From Entoloma clypeatum (taxonomy: Eukaryota; Basidiomycota; Agaricomycetes; Agaricales; Entolomataceae), in contig OY751490.1 in NCBI GenBank assembly GCA_963565915.1, positions 124,001 to 188,000 of the forward strand: a stretch of 64,000 nt of DNA, read 5' to 3'. The notes under the pieces were generated by a model, which did no database searches, had not been told where the DNA came from, and saw only the letters and a program-made list of their open reading frames with translations. Positions 10,118 to 21,149 of the stretch are shown one piece after another (within the stretch, counting starts at the first letter, position 1; each line of letters opens with the position of its first letter). The translations under genes and the position numbers were made by a program.

Positions 10118-11406
10118 TCAAAGGTGGTGGGTCTGTTTGTAGTATCCCAGCGTTTCTTGGGCTCTTTTTAAGTTGGACTCGGGTTCCCATGTGTTATTGC
10201 TCGATGGGTATCCCATCCACTTGACCAAATATTTGTACCCTCTGCCCTGTTGTTTGTGGGTGAGGATTGCTTCTACTTCATATTCGTGTTCTCCTTCGAT
10301 CAGATCAGGAGGTGGGTTGTGGAAGTTCAGTCCGTGTGTGTCATTTTCCCGATAAGGTGTTAACAAGGAGGCGTGGAAAACGGGGTGGATCTTCCATTGT
10401 TCTGGAAGCTTCAGTTTGTACGTCATGGGTCCAAGCACCTCGGAAATGGTGAAGGGTCCTTCTCTTTTGGGTGCCAGTTTTCTGGAAGGGTATCCGATTC
10501 GGAGGTTCTTCCCTTCTAGCCATACCTGTTCTCCTTTTCCAAACGGAGTGAAACCTCGTGTTGACCTTTCGGCCATCATCTGACGGGCTAGTTCGTGCGC
10601 TGCCAGCGCTTCATCTCTTGCTTGTTTCAGCTCTTTGAGCCGTTCTTCTACGCTTGGCACATTTGTCTTGTCAAATGCCAATGGTATGTCTCTTGGTTCG
10701 TATCCCACATCAGATAGAACGGGGATCGTTTCGTCGTGGAATGAGTTCTTTGATTGTGACAGAACTCCATTGTTGAATTATGATCGTGCCATGTTTCAGG
10801 ATTGTTCAAACAGAACATCCGGAAGTAGATCTCAAGTTCCTGATTTGCTCGTTCCGTTTCTCCATCAGTCTGAGGGTGATAAGCCATGCTCATCATTAGT
10901 TTGATCCCTAGGAGTCGTCCTAGTTCTCTGAAGACCTGAGAGGCGAACTGTGGCCCTCTGTCAGACAGAATAGAGTCTGGGAGTCCGAATCTTTGGTATC
11001 CGTGATCCAAATAAAGCTTGGCAGTAAGGGTCGCGTCGGTGGTTTTCGTGCAAGGGATGGAAATTACCCCCTTCGTAGAACCATGGTCTACTACGACCAT
11101 GATACTGTCAAACCTGTTGCTCTCGGGTAAGTCTGTAATGAAGTCGATCGTCGTTTGAGAGAATGGTCTAGCGTCTTTTTGTGCTTTGATCGGCATTAAT
11201 CCAGGGTTTGTGGGGTGTGTGTTGACTTTCATTTGTTGGCAGGTTGCACATCCTCCAACATAATCTTTGACAAACACGTACATTCCTGGCCACCAATAGT
11301 TTCTTCTGACCAGTTCCAGGGTTTTTAGATGTCCCAGATGTCCACTTGGTAGGGAATCATGGTATCGTTTTGTTATTTCCCGGCGCAGAGTTTCATCTGG
11401 TGATAC
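10118..11406 (-). pseudogene. Gypsy integrase and chromodomain (left assembly copy)
   Basis: Identical to the corresponding part of 17620-19062, including the one-base frameshift between the integrase core and the C-terminal region. Truncated on the 5' side by the N gap. Confidence 0.8.
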
Positions 11407-11606
11407 NNNNNNNNNNNNNNNNNNNNNNNNNNNNNNNNNNNNNNNNNNNNNNNNNNNNNNNNNNNNNNNNNNNNNNNNNNNNNNNNNNNNNNNNNNNNNN
11501 NNNNNNNNNNNNNNNNNNNNNNNNNNNNNNNNNNNNNNNNNNNNNNNNNNNNNNNNNNNNNNNNNNNNNNNNNNNNNNNNNNNNNNNNNNNNNNNNNNNN
11601 NNNNNN
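11407..11606. other. 200-N scaffold gap
   Basis: Exactly 200 unknown bases, a round number typical of a placeholder scaffold gap. Copies of the same 7302-bp sequence abut it: one ends at 11406, the other starts at 11607. Confidence 0.99.
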
Positions 11607-12347
11607 CGAAGGAAGCTTCTCCGTTTGTCGATTATTCCTCCACATGTCGATAATATTGATACGAGCATCTATACAGGACACTAACTCAGCAAGTCGAGGA
11701 GAATGACGGAGAGTGGCTTACGCCGTCGCCTCGTGCCAATCGCGGTCATCCCAGCATTAGCAGGGACAACTAATGTATGTTATCAGAAGACGACTTATGC
11801 TGAATGAGGTATCACGTACTCGTGGTCTCGACCAGCTCCATGTTCCCTGTGGAGGGCTCGCTATATAGACGTTGTCGTTTATCGCGGTGATGGTCGAACG
11901 GAGTCTGTGGCATGCGAAGGCAGACCACAAAGGTCTGCTTTGGCATCTCTTCGCTGCCTGGTTGTAGGCCCAATGCGTCACGAAGCGAGTCAGACGGAAA
12001 GTGAGGTGTCACGATCGCATCCAAGAATTCGTTCTTCAGTTCTCGGCAGAGCATGAAGACATTGACCATTCGACCCAACTGAAAATCACCGATTTTCAGT
12101 TGTCGCAAAAAAATTATCAGCCTTTCCTCACCTTGAAAATGTCAGCGTCGGTCGCTTCATGAACGGCAACGATTGCCTTGATGAGATTTTCGACACGGTC
12201 CCCTTCGTTGACGACTATATCCAAAGATTTCTGAACAATCTCGATCGTAGATAGGTTTTCCTTGGTGGGCGTTCCATAGATTGCAATGTAATAGAATCTG
12301 ATCATGGGGAGGCCAAGGCTATGTTGAAGCTCCGCCCAAATTGACAT
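11607..12347 (-). pseudogene. 5' part of the REase-kinase gene (right assembly copy)
   Basis: Exons 12347-12132, 12078-11820, 11769-11722 and the start of the fourth exon (from 11668) match 4845-4105 exactly. The gene stops at the gap, as expected if the contig simply begins there. Confidence 0.8.
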
Positions 12348-12369
12348 AATTTGGGACCCAATGTCTCAA

Positions 12370-12487
12370 TAGGCGCGCATCTGTAGATCCTTTTCTTTCC
12401 ACGTTGCATATTTCGGTTGACATTTCGGGCCTCAGGTTCCGTCTGTACTTGGGCCCGTCATGGCTTCCCCGACCATCGCGATTCTTA
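12370..12487. repeat. Dispersed ~115-bp repeat (right assembly copy)
   Basis: Same sequence as 4868-4985; related to 38699-38816. Confidence 0.65.
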
Positions 12488-14199
12488 CAGATTTGGCTGG
12501 TGGGGCTATTTCGGGCTAGTACTAGTGCCTACTAGTTCAATATTCACAAGTTCAATAATCTAGGTCAGATCGATCACTAGGCCAGTGTCGAGATGATGCC
12601 AACATGTCGCCAAGAATCAGGAAGCACCGTAATACCTTTTCACATGCATGTTTTCGTTCAATCAATGCCGCGCCTGTCAGCGGCCCGCGCACCAGTACCA
12701 ACGCTTAGGGCCCGTCGGCCCTCTAGTAAGTAGCCTGGGTAAGAGTGTACTATGCCCTCCTTACCCGTCTTCCATCACAGGCGTTCCGAATTGGACGTCG
12801 TCCGCGGACACGCACTAGTGCCCCAGGCGATTTCCTTTGAGCCATACTACGCAGCAACCTTTCCTTTCCGAGCAGCCTTCGCAGAAACACGAACGGTTCC
12901 CAAACGCCGTTTGGAGGTCAGCAGTCGCACACATACCATCGGACTAAACGTGAGTCCACAATGATTCGCACATACACTGTATGACCCAAGTCGACTTCCT
13001 CGGAAGCCTAGGAAGTCGAACACGGGTCACAGGGGTCACACGACTGTGAGCGTGTTCTCAGAGACGCCGTCAACACAGAGTTTCAAAATTTCAAGGTCTT
13101 CGTGTTGGGTGTTGTTTATGCCCAAGAGAGAAGAAGCGGCGATCAGGAAGATCGTTATTAATCATCTGCACATTTTTCGTGGCTTGCCTTCCGTGTGAAG
13201 GCGTTGCTCCGTGTCGGGGAGGCCGGGCCTGAGGAGGAAATGGAGGAACTGATCTGTGCGTGGTCGACATTTCGATTATGGGCCAAGTTTTTACGCCTGC
13301 ATTGACTTTGTTTCAACTCTGACGTAGACGAAGAGAATCGCGGTGACAGTGAGGAACTCCGACAACGCCTAGGATGCGCCTGCGCCGTCTGGGAACGATA
13401 ATGACACTGGCTGCGGGAAACGGGCATTGTGCAACTGGTGAGAGGGCATTTGTTTCCCTGCACAATGTTACCATCAACGCCGCTCCGATTCTGCGCATTG
13501 GCGAGTCTCGTGCGCGTGAACATTAATCTCAAGCTCACATCACGCGACTACAATAACGGGAACCACCCAGCATGTAATTCCATGAGTTCTTTGACTTCCA
13601 GTGACCCATCTTTCTCAGGCTGATCTTCTCTCTCTCTGAGTTGAAAACAATTCCGGTTAGCTCCTTCTGGTCAGGCCTACCTGGACCAGAGACAGTATCT
13701 ATTTTCCATTTTTCTCATGCAGAGGACAAGGGACTCGTTGCGAAGCGAAGCCGTTTGGAGAATGACGCGCCGCGGTGCACGAACATTTGAAAGATGTGAG
13801 TGATTGCATTTGCTGCCCAGCGACTCTCGCGCCAATAACTACGGAAGTACATGCACATGGCAGCATATTTGAAGGATGCTATGGCAAGGATCCAAATATT
13901 CGACTTTCAAAGTTCCTTTTACGGTAGTCATCGTTCTGTTCGTGTTGGTTGCCAATAATACTAGTACCTTGTGGAAACCGACGATCACTCTTTCCCATCA
14001 AGAAAAGAAGGACCTTGAAAGGACCGTCAAACTTGGCGTCGCAGAAGGAGTGACGTAAATTTCGCACATCTGTTTCGCTTCAGTATTTGGATCCCTGACC
14101 TTTTCCCATGTTTCATCCTTCGAATTCGGAGTCGTTGTACTACTTACTGTCCATGGTTTCTTTTGGATCGACCCCGGCGTTAGGATTCCGTTACTGCTG

Positions 14200-14206
14200 T
14201 ATAAAA
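14200..14206 (+). promoter_or_regulatory. TATA box (right assembly copy)
   Basis: Same TATAAAA and spacing as 6698-6704. Confidence 0.6.
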
Positions 14207-14292
14207 TGGGTGCTTGGGGTTGTTCGTCCTCTGCAGCACACCAAGTGTTGAGGTTTTTGCACTCTCACTCAAACAAACCCAACGATTCCACC

Positions 14293-14525
14293 ATGCATTT
14301 CTCCAGTACTCTCATCTTTGCCGTCGCTGTCTGTGTGACGGGTGCATTCGCTAGAAGATGCTCCACAAACCGAGGCGCGTCTTGCCAGGGCCGCGACGAT
14401 TACTCTTGTTGTGATGGGGCCCACTGTCAGGAGATCAGCCCCTATGCAGGGTTATATGTGAGTCACCCCACCCACAACAGCCTGCCCTTGAATGATTTCA
14501 ATTCTGAAAATAGAAATGCAAATAG
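14293..14525 (+). CDS. Six-cysteine knottin-like peptide (right assembly copy)
   Basis: Identical to 6791-7023, with exons 14293-14457 and 14514-14525. Either a duplicate created by the assembly or, less likely, a very recent tandem copy. Confidence 0.6.
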
Positions 14526-15673
14526 CAAACCAACTTGAATGCAGCGTTTCCAACACGACAAACCTTATAGCTGCTGGTATGTGTACAATGACAAACCCAT
14601 GATTGCCCACACTCATGAAGCCACGGTCCTACCTAGGCCCCCAATGCAATTGTCCGGACTCAAGTTTTTGTTTCTTTTTGAAATGTTGGAGGAAATTCTA
14701 TACTCCTTATGCTTGTATCTCGTCGTGATCCGTTGTTCTGTGTTCGTATAGACTTTATGTGTACCGAGTTAAGGAAGGAGTGCCAAGTAAGATGTTCAAG
14801 TTTTCGGGTTTTGACCATGGTCCGCCACCGGCCCGCCTGCACATTGGTATTCAACATCATTCATAGCAGCCCTGTTCTTTAAGCTTTGACCTGACAGGTG
14901 ATACACTGGCCACGGTCCGGGCCGGGGCAGGTCCGGGCATTTTCTGAACCCGCACCAAGGGGTTGACCGGTCCAGTCCAAGCATCCAGCGGACCTGCACC
15001 TGAACCTCGGGGTCCAGGTCCTTGAGGTCTGGTCCAGGTCCAGACCCAAATTTCAAGCTCAAAAACCGCCGATTTCACAGTTAGTGTACAGAAAAAAACT
15101 TGTATGTGAAAACGCGCCACAGCGAGGCAACGCTGGGTTGTCGTCTCAGTGAACCTTTATCCTACACACACATGCGAAGCTTTTGAGATAGAAATGAAGA
15201 CAAATGAATAAAAACTCACTACGATATTATTGGGTCCTCTCATCAGGCCCTACACCCATAAAATCACGAAATCGCGCCACATCCACGGAACACCGGGCTC
15301 TCATCTAAGCAGGCCTTTTTTCTATATGTAAATACAGTGCTTTTGAAATATAAATGAAGAGAAACGAATCAGAACTCACAGAGGTCGACCCATTCTTCCC
15401 ATGGAAGTTGATGAGTTTGTTGATCAGACTCCACGTCTGCAGATCACATGACCATGTGGACGCGTTTGGTAATCATGATTCTGACTCACTGACCCATCCT
15501 CTCTCAATCCACCACCACAGGTCCACAACCCATGTCCGATGTTTTACATCAAACACTGGCATATTAAAGGACCAGGTTGATGAGAGCTGGGTACACCATG
15601 AGTCGGGCTTCTTGCAGTGGCTCATGGGACTCAGCAGCAAACACTGATTTTTGCTGAAGATGTTGCAGCTTGG

Positions 15674-16097
15674 TGTTGAACGAGTTCCGCTTCCATTAGA
15701 CGTGCCATGTGCTCAACCTCATGACGTACAAATAGTGTACAAATAAGTAGACTAGTATATAAGACTGTCCTTATTCTCTGTGCAATATAACGCTCTTACC
15801 GAGTAACCCCCACCTGCAAACACCTCTCAAGGTTAGTAGTAGGATCTCTCTCTATCGTAGATACACGATCCATAGCGCGTAGCGTAGAGTATACTAGGAC
15901 TGTAAGACGACGCATGCGCTGTGATCACCTCCAGTGTTGATGTGATCATATGCTGTTCCAACAGGTTATGAGCCCTGAGACTCGCCATTGCGCTCGTCGC
16001 TGGCAGTCTTATATAGTAGTCTACTTATTTGGACACTATTTGTATGTCATGGGGTTGAGCACATGGCGCGTCTAATGGAAGCGGAACTCGTTCAACA
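15674..16097. mobile_element. Palindromic Copia-LTR element with TSD CTTGG
   Basis: Same structure as 8172-8595: full LTR 15674-15963, primer-binding site from 15964, inverted LTR arm 16004-16097. The left flank 15669-15673 is CTTGG. The matching right flank CTTGG is at 29360-29364, displaced by the 13-kb Gypsy insertion. When the Gypsy element is removed, CAACA joins directly to CTTGG, so this structure integrated as one unit. Confidence 0.8.
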
Positions 16098-16100
16098 CTT

Positions 16101-16656
16101 TGTTACGGCGATTGCCTACAACAACAAGTTCAACAGATCGGATCACGTGGGTTCGAACTGGTTCCACAACAAGTCCCTCAATAGGTCGACTTGGTCAATC
16201 AGCGAGTTCCTCAGAAGGATGACTCGGTTCGGGTCAAGCAGAGCTAAGTCCTCGCAAGGCACTTAGTTGGAGAGCGTTCGAAGTAATAGACAAGTAAGCG
16301 TTGTTTGCCTAGGTCAAGCTAAGGACCTCTACTCTAAGGTTACAGGTCTTATATATGTTATCCTATAGCTATAAATAAGTAAGTGCTGCGCAGGAGCTAA
16401 ATAAGCCATTGGTTAGATAGATGTTTCAAGGGGCTGTGGCATAAGAGTCAGAGATAAGGCCGCGAGGCTGTGAGTCAGAGATAACGAGTGAAAATGTATC
16501 TAAAAGGGGAATAGTCCGAGTCAGTGTGAGTCATAGCGCTGATAGAGGGGACACATGTCCCAGGGTCGTCGGAGTTAGGTGAAACGGGGTGTGATGGGGA
16601 TCAAGGGTTGAAGGGTCGTGTGAAGGTGCATAGGAAGAGGGTGAAAAAGTGTAACA
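16101..16656 (-). repeat. 3' LTR of Gypsy element 1
   Basis: 556 bp, ends TGTTAC and GTAACA. Differs from 28803-29357 at a handful of sites clustered near the AGGGGAATAG and TGTCCCAGGG words. The duplicate is at 8599-9154. Confidence 0.9.
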
Positions 16657-16659
16657 TTA

Positions 16660-16669
16660 CCCCCCTTCT
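16660..16669 (-). promoter_or_regulatory. Polypurine tract of Gypsy element 1
   Basis: On the minus strand AGAAGGGGGG lies three bases upstream of the 3' LTR. This is the expected place for plus-strand priming during reverse transcription. Confidence 0.75.
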
Positions 16670-16697
16670 ATGCTTGAAGTCACCGGCTTCAATGTTT

Positions 16698-17594
16698 TCA
16701 AGTTGCCATGTTGTGTATGGCATCGTCGTCAAACTCGTACTGGTCATCTTCCAGCGCTGCATAACCCGGGCCCAAGCACTCGTAATCGTAGTGCCCGGGC
16801 GCCCTCTCCCAACACTTCTGACATACATAGTATCCGCATTGACACTCAATGTGTCCATCTGCCCTAGCACAAAGGCAGCATTTGTGCCCTTTGTCAATAT
16901 GTGGCCATCCAGCAGGACGGCGCCAAGGTCCGCTCGGGGAGTGAGCGCGTCCATGCGTGTCAACTTCATAGTCAAGGTAATCGGGTTCGTTGGTGAGATC
17001 GATGGGAGTCTGGGATGATGATCCATGCCCTAATGGAATAGACATGATGGTGCGTGTGGTTTTTCTTCTGGAGCGTTTAACAACTCCATAGGATTTCTTC
17101 TTTCCCTTGACGTCGGTCTTGACGTCGGAAAGGCTTTGGTCGCTGGTCAAGGGCGACGTGGATTCGGGAGAAGTGGTACTTGGAGTATCGGGGTTTCTGA
17201 TGACTAGGGGAACCGGATCAGGGATAGGGGTTGGTTCAGGGGTGGTGGCAAGATCAGGGAGGGGAGTGGTCAGGATAGGGTTTTCTACAAATGGGTCTAG
17301 GAGCGCGACATTGGGGGTGTTCGTGCGGTTATGGAACAGCCTTGCAAATTGTTGGTAGACACCTCTGTCTAGGAGCGTGTCGATGTGCCCCTCGATGAGT
17401 CGGGCGATGTTGGCGGTGGTATCGTAATGGAATTGGCGGAGGGTGATTAGCCCAAACAATGTGTTGACCAAGAATTGGTCGGTCTCATCGTCAATGTGCC
17501 GCAGCACTCTGTCATTGTGCTCGGGTTCAGTCAGGAGCCTAAAGAGGCGGTGTCGGTGAAGTTCCTTGGTGGCGGTATCAAAAATGGTGGTCAT
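16698..17594 (-). CDS. Accessory Gypsy ORF, 298 aa, with C-terminal cysteine/histidine zinc cluster
   Basis: The intact 298-codon frame starts 26 bp after the end of the chromodomain ORF and stops 41 bp short of the 3' LTR, so it belongs to the element. Its position matches that of env genes in some Metaviridae, yet it has no signal peptide or membrane segment. Residues ~1-115 look helical (RLFRLLTEPEHNDRVL, DQFLVNTLFGL). Residues ~115-200 are Pro/Thr/Ser-rich and then basic (VKGKKKSYGVVKRSRRK, a possible nuclear signal). Near residue ~240 a dense cluster follows: KCCLCARADG, CQCGYYVCQKCW and a further Cys after GHYDYE, about nine Cys/His ligands that resemble a ZZ/RING/PHD-like finger. The tail is acidic. 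Unlike the adjacent pol, this ORF has no stop or frameshift. Function unknown; targeting or host-interaction roles are guesses. The duplicate is at 9196-10092. Confidence 0.75.
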   Translation of the reverse strand: MTTIFDTATKELHRHRLFRLLTEPEHNDRVLRHIDDETDQFLVNTLFGLITLRQFHYDTTANIARLIEGHIDTLLDRGVYQQFARLFHNRTNTPNVALLDPFVENPILTTPLPDLATTPEPTPIPDPVPLVIRNPDTPSTTSPESTSPLTSDQSLSDVKTDVKGKKKSYGVVKRSRRKTTRTIMSIPLGHGSSSQTPIDLTNEPDYLDYEVDTHGRAHSPSGPWRRPAGWPHIDKGHKCCLCARADGHIECQCGYYVCQKCWERAPGHYDYECLGPGYAALEDDQYEFDDDAIHNMAT

Positions 17595-17619
17595 GATGAG
17601 AGGATGTGGGTTGTTGGGT

Positions 17620-19062
17620 TCAAAGGTGGTGGGTCTGTTTGTAGTATCCCAGCGTTTCTTGGGCTCTTTTTAAGTTGGACTCGGGTTCCCATGTGTTATT
17701 GCTCGATGGGTATCCCATCCACTTGACCAAATATTTGTACCCTCTGCCCTGTTGTTTGTGGGTGAGGATTGCTTCTACTTCATATTCGTGTTCTCCTTCG
17801 ATCAGATCAGGAGGTGGGTTGTGGAAGTTCAGTCCGTGTGTGTCATTTTCCCGATAAGGTGTTAACAAGGAGGCGTGGAAAACGGGGTGGATCTTCCATT
17901 GTTCTGGAAGCTTCAGTTTGTACGTCATGGGTCCAAGCACCTCGGAAATGGTGAAGGGTCCTTCTCTTTTGGGTGCCAGTTTTCTGGAAGGGTATCCGAT
18001 TCGGAGGTTCTTCCCTTCTAGCCATACCTGTTCTCCTTTTCCAAACGGAGTGAAACCTCGTGTTGACCTTTCGGCCATCATCTGACGGGCTAGTTCGTGC
18101 GCTGCCAGCGCTTCATCTCTTGCTTGTTTCAGCTCTTTGAGCCGTTCTTCTACGCTTGGCACATTTGTCTTGTCAAATGCCAATGGTATGTCTCTTGGTT
18201 CGTATCCCACATCAGATAGAACGGGGATCGTTTCGTCGTGGAATGAGTTCTTTGATTGTGACAGAACTCCATTGTTGAATTATGATCGTGCCATGTTTCA
18301 GGATTGTTCAAACAGAACATCCGGAAGTAGATCTCAAGTTCCTGATTTGCTCGTTCCGTTTCTCCATCAGTCTGAGGGTGATAAGCCATGCTCATCATTA
18401 GTTTGATCCCTAGGAGTCGTCCTAGTTCTCTGAAGACCTGAGAGGCGAACTGTGGCCCTCTGTCAGACAGAATAGAGTCTGGGAGTCCGAATCTTTGGTA
18501 TCCGTGATCCAAATAAAGCTTGGCAGTAAGGGTCGCGTCGGTGGTTTTCGTGCAAGGGATGGAAATTACCCCCTTCGTAGAACCATGGTCTACTACGACC
18601 ATGATACTGTCAAACCTGTTGCTCTCGGGTAAGTCTGTAATGAAGTCGATCGTCGTTTGAGAGAATGGTCTAGCGTCTTTTTGTGCTTTGATCGGCATTA
18701 ATCCAGGGTTTGTGGGGTGTGTGTTGACTTTCATTTGTTGGCAGGTTGCACATCCTCCAACATAATCTTTGACAAACACGTACATTCCTGGCCACCAATA
18801 GTTTCTTCTGACCAGTTCCAGGGTTTTTAGATGTCCCAGATGTCCACTTGGTAGGGAATCATGGTATCGTTTTGTTATTTCCCGGCGCAGAGTTTCATCT
18901 GGTGATACGTAACATCTGTCACGGAAGAATAATATTCCGTCTTCTGTTCTCCATTCTGATAAATGGGATTTAATCGGTGGCGTTCCCGATTCTTTTAGGG
19001 CAGTGATGGCTTTCGAGAAGAGCTCATCGTTTTCGGTTGCTTTTAGAATATCTCCTTGTAGC
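17620..19062 (-). pseudogene. Gypsy 1 integrase and chromodomain region
   Basis: The 5' end, just inside the solo LTR, continues the RNase H frame. It is followed by the HHCC-type zinc region (CATCQQMK), the integrase core with D ([10 protein letters not shown]), D ([10 protein letters not shown]) and E ([11 protein letters not shown]), then a GPY/F-like segment (KREGPFTISEVL...YKLKLPEQW) and a C-terminal chromodomain (YEVEAILTHK...YLVKWMGYPSSNNTWEPESN). Near 18206 one base appears to be missing (the frame passes from FYLMWDT to [12 protein letters not shown]), so core and chromodomain are out of frame. Chromodomains of this type direct integration towards histone-marked chromatin. The stop at 17620 is followed at once by the accessory ORF. 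Confidence 0.88.
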
Positions 19063-19520
19063 TGTTATGGATTCGCTATCCATGGCATTGATCGCTCAGA
19101 CAAGATACAAGACATAGAGGCCTTATCTGATTAATGGCCAGTTTCATCTTATCTATTGGTTTCATGCTTACTATTCACTTTTACATCATTCGGGCCCCGG
19201 CCTCCGCTTACTCACTACAGTATGGTCATCGTTACCATATCTAGATGGTTACTCTCACACATCCTTGACATCGTGTTACTTATTGGACTATACTTAGATA
19301 CTCTGACTCACGCCGCAGCAGTTACCATAGACACCTACTCCGGGTCCGGTTCTGGAGTCAGACCGGAACCGCTCTAGAGTCATCTAGATGACTCGACCTT
19401 CTAGTATATATAGGGTAGATACATTGCATGTATTCCCCAGATCTAGCAATCACCTTGGTATCCGCCTTTGCTACTTAAGCCTCTCTGCCTAAGCATTGCA
19501 TGGGTTTGTCAACCATAACA
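19063..19520. mobile_element. Solo LTR inserted in Gypsy 1 pol, TSD GTAGC
   Basis: 458 bp with perfect 8-bp inverted ends TGTTATGG/CCATAACA, an internal TATATATAGG near 19405, and GTAGC direct repeats at 19058-19062 and 19521-19525. No coding capacity. When it and one GTAGC are removed, the Gypsy frame reads through without a break, proving insertion after the Gypsy element was in place. Orientation was not determined. Confidence 0.88.
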
Positions 19521-20842
19521 GTAGCTCAAGGTCCACTGTTTTGACAAAAATGTCATTTGGCAAGACAATAACATCTTCGTTATCAGTGTCCTCTTCGGGT
19601 ATATGGTCCGGTCGCCTTGACAAGGCGTCAGATTGGATCATCTTCAATCCTGGGGTATGCACTAGTTTGAGTTCAAACTCGGAGAGATACAATCTCCACC
19701 GTGCTTGTCGTCTGTTCAATTTCTGGGGTTCCCGGTAATACGTCAAGTTCTTGTGATCTGATAGAACCACTGTTGGAAACGGTGACCCAAGGAGGTAGTG
19801 CCTCCAGGTTTCCAGTGATCGGATAATTCCCAAGAGTTCCCGATCATAGATCTCATAGTTCCGCTCTGGCGCAGAGAACGAGTGCGATATATATCCGCAG
19901 GGGTGCCAGTCTCCATTCACATCTTGTTGGCGCAGTACTGCTCCTGTCGCCCATTTTGATGCATCAGATTCTATGATGAACGGTTTGTCAGTGTTCGGCA
20001 TCAACAATACCGGTGATTCTGCGAATTTGTCCTTTAATGTGTCAAATGCCGTCTGGCAGTCTTCGCTCCATTCCCACTCCTGATCCTTCTTCGTCAGATC
20101 ATTCAGGGGTTTGGCAGTGTCCGAGTAGTGTCCAATAAACCTTCGGTAGAAGTTTCCAAATCCAAGGAAAGATCTGACTTGCTTGACAGTCGTGGGTTCT
20201 GGCCATTTTGCTATCCCCGATAACTTAACGGGGTCCATTGCAATTTTGTTTTCTTTGATAATCAGTCCGAGGTATTCGCACTGCCTGACTCCAAATTCGC
20301 ATTTTTCCAGGTTGAGATAGAGGTCATTCTCTATCATTTTTCTTAGTACGCGGAGCATTCGTTCGGTGTCGATTTCGTCATTGACTGAGAATTTGAAGAT
20401 GTCGTCCAAATAAATGAGCAACCATCCTTCCTCAAGTTCTTCTTTGAAGATTTCGTTCATCATCGCCCGAAACGTGGGTGGCATGCCTGCTAACCCAAAG
20501 AAGGCAACCAAGGGTTCGTACAACCCTCAATTGGTTTTGAATGCAGCCTTCCATTCATCGCCAGGTTTGATCCGTACGTTGTTGTATCCCCAACGCATGT
20601 CCAGTTTAGTAAAGACCTTTGCTCCTTTCAGTTTGTCCAATAAATCTCCGACCAGGGGCAACGGGTATGCGTTTTTCACCGTTCCCTCATTCAATCGCCG
20701 ATAGTCCTGACAGGGTCTGAGCTTATCCGAGTTCTTTTTAGCCACGAAGAAAAAGGGTGATGCCATTGGTGATTTCGAGGGTCTGATGTACCCCTTTCGA
20801 AGGTTCTCATCAAGGAATTCGTCCAATTTAGTTTGTTCTTCT
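19521..20842 (-). pseudogene. Gypsy 1 reverse transcriptase and RNase H region
   Basis: The reverse transcriptase shows [28 protein letters not shown] and the catalytic YLDDI, then the thumb ([13 protein letters not shown]). RNase H follows ([46 protein letters not shown]). The frame carries one in-frame TGA at 20527-20529, where relatives have Arg (FKTN-R-GL), consistent with CGA to TGA. The 5' side is cut by the Copia element; the codon for the first residues after SPE is restored when the Copia element and one CTTCT are removed. The 3' side is cut by the solo LTR. Confidence 0.9.
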
Positions 20843-21149
20843 TGTTGAAACTTTTCCATCACATAGATTAGATTAGATTAGATTATATCACGTGACCTTA
20901 GACATCTTCGATACATACTTGTTTGGTTGGTACAAACAGTAGTACGGTATATAAGACCAGGAAACTGTCAATATCAACAAGTTGTCTCTTGACTCTTAAC
21001 CAGCTCCATCGCTCTTACCAGCCTCAACCGCTCTCACCAGCCTTACCCCTCCAAACCATGTAAGTAATCATAGCGGTATCGTAGAGTACTTCCACTGTAG
21101 CTATGTTGCTCAGTACACCTGTGGCTAGCGCCCAGGTGGAACTTCAACA
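20843..21149 (+). repeat. 5' LTR of the Copia element
   Basis: 307 bp with a short (GATTA)n stretch near its start and a TATATAAG box at about 20948-20955, presumably the promoter of the element. Confidence 0.92.

Larger units (their letters stand above)
4105..11406. repeat. Left copy of a 7302-bp identical repeat (probable assembly duplication)
   Basis: Every reading frame and all sequence compared here recurs at an exact offset of 7502 bp. The right edge abuts the N gap at 11407. The left edge lies inside exon 4 of the kinase-like gene with no target-site duplication or terminal repeat there. This is what an unmerged contig overlap looks like. Confidence 0.9.
8599..11406 (-). mobile_element. 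3' part of Gypsy element 1 (left assembly copy, cut by gap)
   Basis: Contains the 3' LTR (8599-9154), the zinc-cluster ORF (9196-10092) and the integrase/chromodomain region (10118-11406), all identical to 16101-18908. It ends at the N gap, so it should be treated as the same element as 16101-29357. Confidence 0.85.
11607..18908. repeat. Right copy of the 7302-bp identical repeat
   Basis: Starts flush at the gap in the middle of exon 4 of the kinase-like gene and continues without a break into unique Gypsy sequence after 18908. It carries a second 5' part of the kinase-like gene, a second secreted-peptide gene and the complete 3' part of Gypsy element 1. Confidence 0.9.

Noticed and set aside
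15674..16097. An ordinary TIR-type DNA transposon
   Set aside because: The TG...CA ends, TATA box, initiator-tRNA primer-binding site and 5-bp duplication identify LTR-derived sequence.
11607..18908. A true recent tandem duplication of the peptide and kinase-like genes
   Set aside because: Both copies stop exactly at the N gap and no junction is sequenced; an overlap of contig ends is simpler.
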